64,000 nt of DNA from Owenia fusiformis (GCA_903813345.2 CAIIXF020000002.1:1342001-1406000); one strand, 5' to 3'. Counted from the stretch's first letter, positions 33,149 to 45,045 are shown. The notes: generated from the letters alone by a model not told the origin. Numbers and translations are program-made.

Positions 33149-33180
33149 TTTATCTGTCTATCAATCAATGTTATTTCTAC
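33149..33180 (-). other. 5' UTR part of shared exon 1
   Basis: 32 bases between the acceptor (AG at 33181-33182) and the start codon. They contain the in-frame stop TAG that defines the start. The first transcribed exon and the promoter must lie at higher coordinates and could not be placed. Confidence 0.7.
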
Positions 33181-33182
33181 CT

Positions 33183-35436
33183 GAAATATGAAGATACATT
33201 TCACAATTAATCACACAATTGATGAAATGTATAATATAACATTTGTTTATAGAAAATTTGACAAAACAAATAGGTACATTTATTGTGTGTCTCATACTGC
33301 ACTGTTTTTCTTCAAAATTATTCCATTCAAAGCAAAACAAAATTGCCTTTCTGTTGGTGCATTGATTTATGGTAAAGAGAGAGATAGAAAGCTAAACCAC
33401 AAAAGTACTTGATGAAAACTGCACTGCACTGTCATGGGCGTAGCGCTATTTTTCTAAGTAGTACGCCACAGCTGGAACAAGAGTTGAGCGAAGCAAAAAA
33501 CGAGCGTTTAGGGGGGTCTAAGGGGTTCTCCCCCTAAAAAATGTTGGTATTTGGTTGTCTTTGGAGCGAATTTGCATCCATCTGGTACGCCTGTGCGTAC
33601 CCAGCGTAACGGACTGTCTGCCTATGACTGTCTGAAGATTTGATTTTGAATCACAGGTGCACCATGGGAATAAGAGTATGTGGCCGTCCTGCAATGTATA
33701 TAAGGGACCCACACTTTTATTACCCATGGTCCACGTGCAAGGCGAACAGATCTACAATTTTTGGCTTGCCTGACTTTACACAAAGAAACGCCATATCTCT
33801 AAAATCTGTCTAGACATTATGCAAAACATCCATGAATTTGAACTTTAAATGAAATATATTTAAAATCAGTTTTGGTATTATTTATCGGCAATCTTACCGT
33901 ACAAACGCAATACAATGAGATGGCATTTCTTCCTTTCTTCTTCAATTGGTTGTGGCGTGTCATGAATTCAATTATAACGTTATTGCATTACTTATACGAA
34001 CGATGTAAATAGTTAAAATCGAATTGTGTTCGTACTTTTCTACATCTACATCAATAATCTTCAAAGGGCCATTCTTATTTCTGAAAGTACCAGTACCTTA
34101 TCAGTCAAAATGGAACACGAGTCATATTCTTTAGAATAAGATGGGCCGAATAATGGTATACAAGACAATAACAAAATGGAAGTGAATAAAAATTCAGTTT
34201 TCAGGGCAGTATTTTGATATTTCAAAAACAAGACTGCATAAAAAAGATGTGTTTTATTAATTGTTAATAAGTATTGCTCTGCACGGCCTACATATACACA
34301 TGATTGCATAGACGAAAACATGAGTTTTTAGAAATTACTACTCAAATGTTATGAAGACCTAAACTTAGACCTCTGTTTTCTCAATATCAGCGAAAATGCG
34401 GAAATAATGGGACGACATTGTATGGTACACTCATGCTGATCTATCAATAGTTTATTTAGCATTTTATTCAATATTTAATATGAGAAATATCTCGGAAGTG
34501 GAACATTTTTGGGCGTAACTAAGAGCATATCGATTACAAGTCAGCCAAATAAAAATGTAAAATATACAAGTTGGGCCAAAAAGTTCATATTTTTTATTTC
34601 TATATAACATTTTTGAAAAAGCATGGATTTCAATAACATTTTGACAGGGTATGCACAAATAAATTGTTCTTGAAGTGGGATGAATAAATCTCTGGGGATG
34701 GGATTTTTTCGAGTAGTAATGTTAAACAGACACTCTGTTTGGAAAATTAAAGATTTCAGCAGAATGTTATTCGAAGCAACAATTTTATAAACTGGTATTA
34801 GACGTGCCTCAAATTAAAGTACCAGATTGACATATTAGTCAGTCTATCAGAAAAAACATATTGGATAGGGTCTTCAGTATATTCGTAATTTCCAGAAAAA
34901 TGATTCAGAATCAAGAGAAAGCAGTGATTTGGGAAATTTGTCTTTACAACATCGATATGGTGCTTGATTGAGCCCAAATATTAAAGAACTTATTTCTTCA
35001 TTGTCCTTTAAGACTCATATCAATACTAAATAATATGAATTACATCATACATAACATGTTTCTCTGGCTTGATGTATAAACTTGAAAGCCGATCTCGAAA
35101 TGTATATGAGGCATGACTATTGTATAAAATGTTGCTTTGGATTTCATCATGAAATCTGTAATTTGTATATAGATCCCCTGTCTGTTTACCTTCATTTTTC
35201 CAAAAAAAACTTAAGATTTATTTATTCAAATTTTCGAACATTTGTGAACCAATCTCACTGAATTGATAATTATTGTCCGCATTTCGTTATTTTTTTAAAA
35301 AAATAATGAAAATGTACGTGATAATGAGTGTTATGTTCTTCATTGTCTTCTACCTAGTATGTTAAACCCCTCGTGGGTACGTAAAGAGCCTGGTTGAAGG
35401 CAGAAGGCGTCGATTAGTTGAAAAGCTGAAGGCGGT
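33183..35436. other. upstream flank of the zinc-finger gene, no coding exon seen
   Basis: Should contain, or lead to, the non-coding first exon of the zinc-finger gene. A GC-richer block at 33430-33640 (GGGCGTAGCGC .. GCGTAACGGACTG) resembles a short dispersed repeat. No reading frame of interest. Confidence 0.35.
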
Positions 35437-35730
35437 AATTAATTCTGCTATTAGACATTTTAATTCTTCAAAACAACTTGGTGCGACTTGGTGCAAAGAG
35501 CAATAACCAAAAGACTGTTTTGTTAAGACATATCTTAGATATTTTGTCACATCCACACCAGGAAGAAACAGGGGCCGATCATATTTCATAATGCCGCCAG
35601 CAAGGGATCTAGAGACGGTGGTGTGGCCACTCATACTTCTGAACATGGTAGCGGGCGTTATTCTGACCACACTCTTTATGAATGCGCTTCGGGGCGAAAA
35701 ACAATGGCGGGGTTTACTTACTTATTAGCG
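35437..35730 (+). pseudogene. broken duplicate of GPCR exon 1 and 5' flank
   Basis: From ATGCCGCCAGCAAGGGATCT (35591) the frame reads PPARDLETVVWPLILLNMVAG and continues to GLLTY then TAG at about 35730, 46 codons. It is clearly a copy of the first exon of the GPCR at 38794 (PARDLVTLMSPLILLNMVAS), about 65% identical in protein. The upstream 150 bases also match the 5' flank of that gene (CTTGGTGCAAAGAGCAAT). The copy stops before transmembrane segment 2, so it is a truncated segmental duplicate. Confidence 0.8.
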
Positions 35731-36725
35731 CGGGAGGGTTCTGTTTGCTTTGCAGCAAAGTTGGCATGCATCTCGGGATGGTGGCCATTTTGAATGTTCC
35801 GTCATTTTTTGTAAACCATCTGTTCAAAATAATGGCTAAATCAAATATTATAGTCATGTTGGCAGAAAAAATAATCATGTAGGGAAGAATTATGAAATTA
35901 AACACTTAGGAACTTATGTCATTTCTTCAGCGTCTTTATTCGATTTTTTCGGTTTTATGTTTGATATTTATTTTTCGTTTAAATTTTCACTTTTCAATTC
36001 AAACTTTTGTTCAATCTTATGAATTCCATGTTTGATAAATTATAATTATTGTTTGATATCGCACTCTTCAATTCAAACTTTTAACGTTTTTGTACAATTC
36101 TTAGTAACGTTTATTTAAAAGTCTTCAATAATATTTGATATTTCAAAGTTACAATTACACGTCTCATCCATGTTTAAATCAATTTTAAAACTAGCTTATT
36201 TATATATTTCAAACTGTGAAAAAAGATTTGTAAACATCAATAACACAAAATCATGATGTTAAACACTGAAAAAGTCTTTCATTGCAGGATCAATGGTAGC
36301 TTCGGTGTTCAATTTTCAGCATTCAAAAAGATTGAAACTAAAATTCCAAAGTCTTATTTATTCAATTTTCGATTCAAAAGTTTAAACCAAGTTCGAACCA
36401 AAATGGTCTAATAGTGTTCGAACTAAGAAATCAACACACTTGTAAGATCATTTTTCTATTCAAACAGTTCTGCATTCTGGATTCTGTTAGAATAGAAAAA
36501 TGAAAAGTTAAAATATGAAAAATCTACATAGGTTCGGGCTGCAGAATACCGTTTAAAGGAGAAAGAGTCGAAGGCATGCGAGGCGAATCCTGGAAACCCG
36601 GGTTTGGGAAACCAGGGTTCACTGTTTGTTTCCGTTGACAAGTGTGCGAAACTACATTCATAATTCATACGAGAGTGAACAGGAGGTTTACAGTCAGACC
36701 CGGGTGCGCCAATCCCTTATTTAAA
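35731..36725. other. spacer, no gene seen
   Basis: AT-rich sequence. Nothing coding is supported. Confidence 0.45.
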
Positions 36726-36925
36726 TGTTTGTTTAGCGGACCATGCTTTAAGGCCATTCCAAACGAAATAAGTATTTAATGATGCCACAAAATATAAAAG
36801 TTTGTTTTATTAGAAATTTTGTTTCGCGGACCATGCTTTAAGGCCATTCCAAACGAAATAAGTATTCAATAAGGCCACGAAATATAAAAGTTCGTTTTAC
36901 TAGAATTTTATACGTGTTATTTTGT
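36726..36925. repeat. 90-bp tandem duplication
   Basis: Two copies of a 90-bp unit starting GCGGACCATGCTTTAAGGCC (36736 and 36826), about 90% identical. Confidence 0.85.
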
Positions 36926-37319
36926 ATCTACCAAGACGTTAAACATATTGGAAATAGTTACGTATTATGACTGGTCTAAAATGTGCAAAGCTAGAAGACC
37001 CCTTATACTCGTTCGTTCCCTATTTTGACTAAGATAATATATCAGTACAACGGCTACTAAAACAAGGAAAATTGGCCAGTAGAGATGACGAACTTGAAAC
37101 AAATTAATTTTTATTCAAATATATGAATAATATTTGATTTAAATACAATTCCACGCTATTACCACCCTCCAGTGTTGCAATTTCTATTGTGTCTGTCTGG
37201 GATAAAATCTTACATATTACAATTGATAATGAGGAACCCTTCAAATAAAACCAATTAAATCCAGGTTTGAAAACTCGCGAAAATAACACGAACGAGTCTA
37301 ATTATGAACCGTTCACATT

Positions 37320-37630
37320 TTTGCAAAGGCGGATTTGGATGACGTCAAACCCGGGTTTTGAGGGCGCTTATGGCAACGAGTACTTCTGGTCTAAAGGGTT
37401 CCGATAAGCTTCCCGTATAAAAAACAATATGGCGGCTCCAGGCGAGTCAACTGGATCAGTCCATATTTAAGAAATAAGGGGAGTTTTGTAAAAATCCAGT
37501 TAATTGAAATTGTCTTGGAGATGATCCGTTTATAATGATTCTGAAAACATTAATGAGAAAGTGACTGTTCACAGAATGCATGTACAACAGCCAATATAAA
37601 TCTTTGTTTTAGAACTACTTTGTTTCATTT
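37320..37630 (+). repeat. dispersed repeat with an ATGGCGGC motif, copy 1
   Basis: The block from about 37391 (AAAGGGTTCCGATAAGC) to 37620 recurs at 63668-63895 with about 88% identity, and its first ~70 bases recur in inverted form at 63520-63600. It carries AATATGGCGGCTCCAGGC, which fits the YY1-type promoter motif and also a 12-codon frame conserved in both full copies. A perfect TGACGTCA lies just upstream (about 37340). Confidence 0.65.
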
Positions 37631-38212
37631 GGAGGATATTTCATATGCCAAGCTGCATGTGCACTAATTAACGTTATGGGGAATTTTAGATGTCAATTTT
37701 TCCTTATTATACACAAATAGAAGATCCCGAAAGTTCACCCATAAATGTGAAATTGATTTGTCAAAATAAAAATATCCCTTTATAAATGTGTGACGATCAA
37801 TAATATACTAATGCTACATATAACAGTTAGAGGTGTTGACACAATGACCTCGAGCCTGTGAACCCTTGAGTATAATTCGGGATCGGGCCTTAACGGTGAG
37901 CAACGTCAGATACGAGCGTTCACTTTGCTAAACGATATGTGTCACCCTTTAAATACTTTATAAAATAAACACGTTTTTGTAAAAGAAAATCTATGTTATG
38001 CAATGAAATTTCATAATCTTTTGTAAGGAATACCTCCCAATACCCCGCAACATTTTTGGGTGCACCAAGGGCTTTCCGATTAAGTAAGTTTTGTCGTATT
38101 ATAATGAGTATAGAGTTTTTGAATTGGCATTTTCAATCTGTGCTACATGTGAATCTTTAATAATCAATAATTTGAATAAAAATGATATGATATTAACTTT
38201 GAATCGTTCACT

Positions 38213-38357
38213 AATGTCTTGGTCACATTTGCCCCGATTTTCACTACGGCACCCGGGCGATTGAGTATTTTGTTCAAAATTGAATACAATATTGAAAAAA
38301 CACTCAATCGACCGGGCGCCGACCGATGGATCGGAGCAAATGTGACCCAGGCATTTA
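38213..38357. mobile_element. ~143-bp palindromic MITE, copy 2
   Basis: Same family as 19514-19657. Ends read TAATGTCTTGGTCACATTTG and GCAAATGTGACCCAGGCATT. The centre is the same TTCAAAATTGAATACAATATT core. It lies about 450 bases upstream of the GPCR start codon. Confidence 0.8.
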
Positions 38358-38793
38358 TCTGTGATTAGTGTCTGCGTTTTATTGTTTTTTGAACGAAAAT
38401 AATAAATCAACGTGTTAATACGTGCTAATGTCCCCCTCATGTTATTGTCGTCAAACGTGGCCAGGCAATGCTGCTATGAAAAGAGCCAAGTTGAATGAAG
38501 ATGTGATGTTGAAGGCGCTAATAAATCTTGTAATTAACCTCTTCAAAACAACGTGTCTTGGTGCAAAGAGCAATTACCGAGAGAAGGGGTAGTATTAGGA
38601 ATATTTAAGACTGATATTAAGAGATGTTCTCACATTGGCGAAAACTTTTCGAGACAATAACAAATTGTATAACCAGCGGGTATTGGTGTTACTTAAGATC
38701 TGAACGTTAGAGATTACTGTCACTTGTTAGGCTAGTTCGTTCCTCGACACAACTATAAACACCCACCTCAAAATAACTAGGACTGATTTCATC

Positions 38794-39037
38794 ATGCCAG
38801 CAAGAGATCTTGTGACATTGATGTCGCCGCTTATACTTCTTAACATGGTGGCGAGCGTTGTTTTAAACGCGCTCTTTGTGAGTGCAATTCGACGCGAGAG
38901 GCAACTACGGACTTTACTCGCCACACTCTTCTTGTCGAACATGATAGGCGTCGTCTTGATGTCCCTCGTCTCGCAACCAGTTGGTTTTGGACATACCAAA
39001 AATGTTGAAGAACATCGGCGTAAAGCTTTGATAACAG
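38794..39037 (+). CDS. GPCR-like gene, exon 1 (TM1-TM2)
   Basis: ATGCCAGCAAGAG opens an 81-codon exon ending ACAG|GTAAAA with one base of a split codon. It holds TM1 (about residues 6-32, SPLILLNMVASVVLNALFV), a basic first intracellular loop (RRERQLRT) and TM2 (about 40-66, LLATLFLSNMIGVVLMSLVS). TM1 has an N-x-x-A-S-V pattern rather than the usual GN-x-x-V. This exon and its flank were duplicated to 35437-35730. Confidence 0.75.
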
Positions 39038-39292
39038 GTAAAAAAAAAATTGGAGGAAATTGTCAATCATTTGACGTGGTGTAACTAGGCCTACTAGATG
39101 CACCCAGTAAGCTAGAGCACCCACTTGCATTTAACAGATATACTTAGCAAAATATTATTTTAGTGAAAAAAACGATCCAATTTCGCACTACAACTGACTT
39201 ACACTTTAATCAACTTGTGACAATGGATTGTCAATTATGCATATTTCCCTTTAGCGCCTTGTCTAGTTATTCAAAGATACTCTCTATTTCAG

Positions 39293-41022
39293 ATTCGATG
39301 GAAATGTTCTTTGCTGTTGTCAACAGCACGTTGATGTGTTCAATTGCGGCTATGCGTATTAAAATAATCACAAGCAAATTCGCCGTTGGGACTTCTCCTA
39401 TTGTCTCGAAGATATCTCTGGGTTGCGTGGCCTTCTCTATACTATATGGCGTGACATGTGCAATATGCTCTGTTTCTCCATCGATCTTTTCCAATCATCA
39501 GGGTTCCTCGAATAATTCCAAACTACCTAATTTGATCGATGATGAAGATCACGTTAGCGTTAGTGCGAAGGTTTATCGTAAAAACAAACTGATTACTGAG
39601 TTTTGTAGTGTTTCATTCGGTATTCTTGTACCGTCAATTATAACAGTGTTAGTATACGTGAATATAATATTGATAAGCAAAAGGCGCATTGCTGTAATGG
39701 AATACAGTTCTCCTGTTATTGAAAATGTAACTCTTTCAATAACTGGGAGACGGAACATAAACATTGCCCCATTAGAACTACCCGTGTCTTCGAACGCTTC
39801 AAACTATGATCGTTCCAGTTTCCAGAATAATCCAACAAATAACATACATCCTCACCAAGCTAAAAACGCCATCAACAATCTTGCTACCCCACATGTACAT
39901 GAGCATGGTAGGCGGTTTGGCCTTGACATAGGCAAACTAAAAAGACTGTCCACGAAAAGGAAGAGTCGAGGCCGTGACTGCAATTTAGTACGCTCTGGCC
40001 AAATAAAATTGGATGGTCCAACAGTTTTATCGATACAAGGAGAAAGCACTCTTGCCAGATCGACGCTAAATGAAGAGCAATCTTTTCGGAGCAGATCTAC
40101 AGTAACACGCTGCAAAAATAATCCAAGGTATCGTCACTATCGAAAAGCAGTGGAACGCAGCATTATCATTATTGTACATGTTTTTTTGTTCAATCTATTA
40201 TACGTGGCGCTACGCATTGCTGGTGTGACGCAAAAAAGCGAGGTCTTGCGATGTTTTGCGACGTACATTTTTCTTGTTGGTATCACAATCATGCCAATAA
40301 CATTTGGAATATTGGGTAAAGAACGTCGTGACATCATCAAAGAAACTGTGAAAAAAACTTCTGACAGATTATCTCGTTTCTTTGCAATTAGGAATCCCAC
40401 TGTAATTCCCGAAACTATTACATATATAGCTACCCCTGGTTCTACTCCCGCCTTACTGCTGTCAACGATAGGGGAACAAGCTGTAGAAGAAGATCTAACA
40501 AGCAACGGTCCTATCACGTGTGAATCGCAAGCGAAAAGTGTCCGGACGCTCTCGGTCAATGAATTCAAAAAAACTTACAACACAAAAAGTTCAGCACTTG
40601 GTAGAATTTCTCAATCTGAGTTGATGAAGCGAAGATTTCGCTTCTTATTTTCAGATATTGGAACCACAGCTTCGTCTGACAATATTGTTGGGCATTCGAG
40701 TAGATCAATCGCCAGTACAATCCGATCAAGATCTAGGCAAGGCTCAATAGAGAGTAGATACCCGCATACTCCGGGCAGTAAATCAATCATGTCATGTCTC
40801 ACCGTTACACCAAACATTTCGACGCCATCAAATGCTCTGTCACCAATGACGCCAACTTATGCTCTGTCACCTATGACGCCAACATATGTTTTGTCTCCTT
40901 TCAGAACAAGTCCAGGCCTGTCGTTTCTTGGAACAGAATATATCCCTCCAAATGCATGGTCAGAAAAGCATCTCCAGACATTCGTTTCAAATGTGAAAGG
41001 GTCACCTTCCTTCAATACATAA
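39293..41022 (+). CDS. GPCR-like gene, exon 2 (TM3-TM7 and tail)
   Basis: The acceptor CTCTATTTCAG is followed by AT; with G from exon 1 this gives GAT (Asp), so the phases agree and the protein is about 657 aa. Exon 2 encodes TM3 (EMFFAVVNSTLMCSIAAM), TM4 (SLGCVAFSILYGVTCAICSV), TM5 (FGILVPSIITVLVYVNIILI), a long basic Ser/Thr-rich third intracellular loop of about 150 residues, TM6 (SIIIIVHVFLFNLLYVALRI) and TM7 (ATYIFLVGITIMPITFGIL). The DRY motif after TM3 reads MRI and the NPxxY motif in TM7 reads MPITF, so it is a divergent rhodopsin-class receptor; the ligand is unknown. The long tail has two copies of ALSPMTPTY and more S/T-P sites. The frame is open throughout. Confidence 0.75.
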
Positions 41023-42388
41023 ACGACTAGAGCCTGCACGTGGTCACAGATGTCCTTTTAAATTGGACTGTATTCTTTATTCACAAGTTTTCAGTTTCTC
41101 AAAGTTCACCTTGATATCTATAGTATTTAATTCAATTGCGCAAAGGAACCACAATGCTAATGACACTTTCATAGCAAAAAATGTTCACTTATCCCCAGTT
41201 TGAATATACAAGGCAAACAAATGAAACTCGAATTTATAAGTGGGATTTCTCTTGGAACAGTATTTGGACACCTTTGATTGATGTTACAACACCACGCAGT
41301 AGCACGAAAAAAGGTGTGTCAAAAGTTAAAATCACCTTTGAGGTCGAAGATGTTTGACTAAATGGTATCATATTTCTTTCCAGGAATGCCAAATTACATC
41401 GTTAAACACTGAGGACATCAATCTACCAAACGCATTAATTTGATTGACAATTTTGTACAAAGCGTTGTTGCTCAACCTCCAAAATCAAACAGCTGAGTTA
41501 TAAACATACATGTACCAAAATATATTGTTTATTTATTGTGTTACCACCGTTTTCTGCTGTCATTGTATATATTACTTACAATCTCTTCGAAAGAGAGCTG
41601 GTCTTATTGTGCAAATTTTAAAGTTTAGAAATGTTTCATCTTAGGACCGCAATAAATGCAGTTGATACTTAATTTTATGTAGTAGATTGTCAACAAGGTG
41701 TCCGTCTGTTTTGCTTTAACTCAATACTTTTGCTCTGGGTAAATAATTAGAAATATAAAGAGCTCCCAAATAAAAATAAACAGTTCCTGAGTTGTTTTTG
41801 TACATTTTCATAATTTATTTCAATAATCTCAAATTGTTTTTATGAAGTATTTGTTTTTTGTATATTTAGTGAAATAAAAATAGTATATGTTTTTCATCGC
41901 ACGATACTGGGGACAATGATCAAAACGAATATGGGTTTGAGAGACAAAACAAGTCTTCATGAAGTTGTAGACCGCAAACGGCCTTATATGTTAAACACTT
42001 TTTACTATCAACAAATAATCTCTCAAAAATTGATTTTCTTGAAATCTAATGCGTCGTTGTAAAATTGGTATATCGCATTTCAAATTTCTGAGAAAATGTG
42101 TGAAAAAGCGTGCATAAATACACCAAAATAATATGATTAAGATTTGACGAGCCTCTCTGATCTTTCTTCGCACTATGATTTTATTTTTTATACAAACAAT
42201 TTACAAAATACAATCACCAAAAATGTTTAAAATAAGCGGCAATTTTATGATTGCATAAGATAATCCTTATTCGATACATAAGTTGACACCAAATTGGAAA
42301 ATACCTCTTAGTTTTGTTATTGTCCCCATGTTCGTGTGCGTCATATACTTACATTTATCCCATACTTGAACGTGTTATAGGTACATAA
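41023..42388. other. 3' flank of the GPCR gene
   Basis: AT-rich, no coding content. AATAAA-like signals occur at about 41650 (GCAATAAATGC) and 41770 (AAATAAAAATAAAC), so the likely 3' end is within about 850 bases of the stop codon. Confidence 0.45.
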
Positions 42389-43175
42389 CCCTACTATCAC
42401 ACCAAATTAGTTTTCACTACGTTCTCGAAAACGGGCTTCAACCGTGTACGAACGGACTGGACGTACCTAGAACCGTTTGGGGTCTATTTATAAACTTCAT
42501 CGAACGTACTCGAACGGGTAGGTCCCCTAGAACTTAGAACATGCTCAAAATGTTCTCGTGGTCGATACGTTCTACAATTAGAACGAGTGACAACGTACTA
42601 ACGACGAGCTTGACGTACTACGAACCGAAACGTCGTACTTCAATCCTACTAGGGACGTTTTAACAACGAGTTGAACTGTCTGAGGACGTATTGAGAATGG
42701 GTTTAAACTGATTGAGAACGTATTTAAGACTGCTTGTGAACGAATTGGCAAAAATATAGCTATCACACCAAACAAGTTGCCACTGCGTTCTTCAAAATTG
42801 GTTTTAAACTGTGTGCGAACGGAATAAACGTAGCTGCAACTTTCTAAGGTCTACTTTCGAACTTCGTGAACGTTTTCAGACGGGAAGGTGATCTTAGAAT
42901 TTTGAATCGATTCAAAATTCGATGGCGACCATACCGTTCTGTAATCAGGTCATGATGACCTTCTAGACTAAGGGACGCGTTATACGACGTTGCACACCGA
43001 CGTGGTGCGACCTGAACGAGCTGCGAATGAGATGGACGTATTGAAGACTGTTTATGAACGAAGTAGCTAATTATTTTAAACATATTTCCCGGCCACAGCC
43101 AGATTGAGCCCGTTTTACGACTTTTTCGTAGGACTGGCAAGAACGAGTAAGAACTGGTTTGGTGTGATAGGGGGG
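42389..43175. mobile_element. PIF/Harbinger-like non-autonomous element, copy 2
   Basis: Second copy of the element at 5778-6585, about 93% identical by eye with one ~20-base deletion. The target duplication TAA is perfect (42386-42388 and 43176-43178). The same internal half-copy of the left end lies near 42760. No transposase frame. Confidence 0.87.
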
Positions 43176-43320
43176 TAAAGCCGGTTTGTAAAAACTTATA
43201 TTTTCATCAGCGGGCAGATATAGCTTTACGTCCCGCTCTGAGCAGGCAGATATAGTAAATCTGCCCGCTACGTCATTATCGCCGCTCGCATATTTGTTCA
43301 TAATTTGTACCGTTCGCGTA

Positions 43321-43554
43321 ATGACTGTAAACGACAATGGAGAAAACACAGATAATCGGGATCTGTTTCATGGTTTAAAAAAGGGAAGGAGCATCCACTT
43401 AATCAATCAAAAATTCGAGAAAATAAATGTGGGAATATTTGAGGGAACAGGAAAATCCGCCCACGGCCAAGAAAACAAAACTGGACATGAATATTCTAAA
43501 ATATTTCCACGATTGAACAATGTGTACCGGATGACCAAGATTGGTATGAGATAA
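43321..43554 (+). CDS. 77-codon open frame of unknown nature
   Basis: Opens MTVNDNGENTDNRDLFHG and ends KIGMR. It is hydrophilic, with no signal peptide or recognised domain. It lies between the Harbinger element and a palindrome. It may be chance, or a coding piece of a repeat. I cannot assign it. Confidence 0.2.
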   Translation: MTVNDNGENTDNRDLFHGLKKGRSIHLINQKFEKINVGIFEGTGKSAHGQENKTGHEYSKIFPRLNNVYRMTKIGMR

Positions 43555-43558
43555 ACAT

Positions 43559-43700
43559 ATTATCCTATAGTCGGTTCAGGATATTGGGATTATCCCTTGG
43601 CCAATATAATATATTTTCCCTCGGGACCTGCGGCCCTCGGGCAAATATATTATATTAGCCTCGGGATAATCCCAATATCCTGAACCTCATATAGGATAAT
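43559..43700. repeat. 142-bp near-perfect palindrome
   Basis: Arms of about 65 bases: ATTATCCTATAG..TTCAGGATATTGGGATTATC mirrored at 43640-43700, meeting at a GC-rich centre (CCTCGGG..CCCTCGGG). Probably a small foldback MITE. No coding capacity. Confidence 0.8.
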
Positions 43701-43910
43701 CTCTATATATCTAAAGGCAAAGTTTTTTATTTGTGTACTTACATTAAAAACACAACATCGCCAACATATACTTTTTGCCCTTGTACTATTGATTTCAAAG
43801 GAAGTATAAAAATCGACCATAAACAAGTCCTATTGGACGACTTTCTGAAAAAAGGGAAGATACAAATTGTATGGATGAGGCGAGTTTGATGAATCGATAT
43901 CATTATTATA

Positions 43911-44891
43911 CAGTGTGTCTCAAAAAAAATGTTACACTCACAAAAAGTTCAATATCTTTCATAATTTTTATTTTTCCCTAAAATATACTTTGGATACCAA
44001 AAGACAAATCTTTTTCGAATAATTTGACACCATCAAATTCAAAATCTGTCATTGATTGGCTCCATATGACAGCTTTTAGTGTCCAATGGTAAAATCTGAC
44101 TTGCGCCAACTTCTAAGTGATTGGATGGACCAAATGACAAAAGAGTAACAGTTTCTTTAATATTTAACTTTCTTCTGAGTAGAAGCTTGACCTTAAACTG
44201 AGTCATTGTGTAATTTTCTTATTTGTCTTACATATGACAATTGAGTCTATCCACATAAACATGGGGTCCCCTCAACATGTTCTCCAAAGCAAATCTGAGG
44301 TACCCTTGCCCATGCACACATGGATTGCAATGTCACTCTGATTCTATCAATTATTTCTGCAGAAGTTCATTTAGGTCAGTTTGTGATGCCCTAAACCGCT
44401 TTCAGAGGCTCTTCAAAAACTCAAGGGTGTAAAGTGGGATGACCCTCCAATCCATTGGGTAATTCAATGCTATCTTCTGATTTCCAAAGAATTCTACCAA
44501 ACGATCTGCCACAGGCCTTTGCACAATCCTGTTGCCATCGATCATACGTAACAAAATTGAACACTCTGACAATGAAATCTTGTATTTCTATCCAGGAAAG
44601 AAACAACTGGATCATTGATCATATCAAGATATTACTGTCCACAGCATTCACACCAAAAAAGAATTGATCACCACATGTCCAGCCACTGAGAAATTGGCGC
44701 AAATCAGATTTCACATGCGTCTATAAAATCTGTCCAGTGCAGTCAATCTTGGACGGATTTTGAATCTGATGGTGTGAATTTATTCGAGAAAGAATGGTCT
44801 TATTGTATCTAAGTATATTTTAGGGGAAACGTCGAAATCATGAAAGATATTGAACTTTTTGTAAGTGTAACATTTTTTTTGAGACACACTG
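43911..44891. mobile_element. Tc1/mariner-type TIR element, 981 bp
   Basis: Flanked by TA on both sides. Inverted ends of at least 50 bases begin CAGTGTGTCTCAAAAAAAAT, with the further match AAAAAGTTCAATATCTTTCAT. The inside has only broken frames; the minus-strand 64-codon frame (DFIVRVFNFVTYDRWQQDC) is unassigned. It is a non-autonomous derivative. Confidence 0.8.
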
Positions 44892-44919
44892 TAGAGAAAA
44901 ACATTAATTTATAGCAAAG

Positions 44920-45045
44920 ACACTCTTAAACGGTTTTCAAAATGTATTATATGTCACCTGTTGTTTGTAACACACGCCAGGACGTCAAAGCAATGTAAAC
45001 ATGAAGATATCTTTTGAAAACTGTTTTAACAGAGTGTCTTTGCGT
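44920..45045. repeat. ~125-bp imperfect palindrome
   Basis: AAAGACACTCTTAAACGGTT faces its near-complement ending AGAGTGTCTTT, with flanking TAGAGAAA/TTTCTCTA also inverted. It is directly beside the TIR element ending at 44891. Likely another foldback MITE. Confidence 0.65.

Noticed and set aside
33430-33640. GC-richer block that might be a promoter island for the zinc-finger gene
   Set aside because: Looks more like a dispersed repeat with similar ends; no start site can be argued from sequence.
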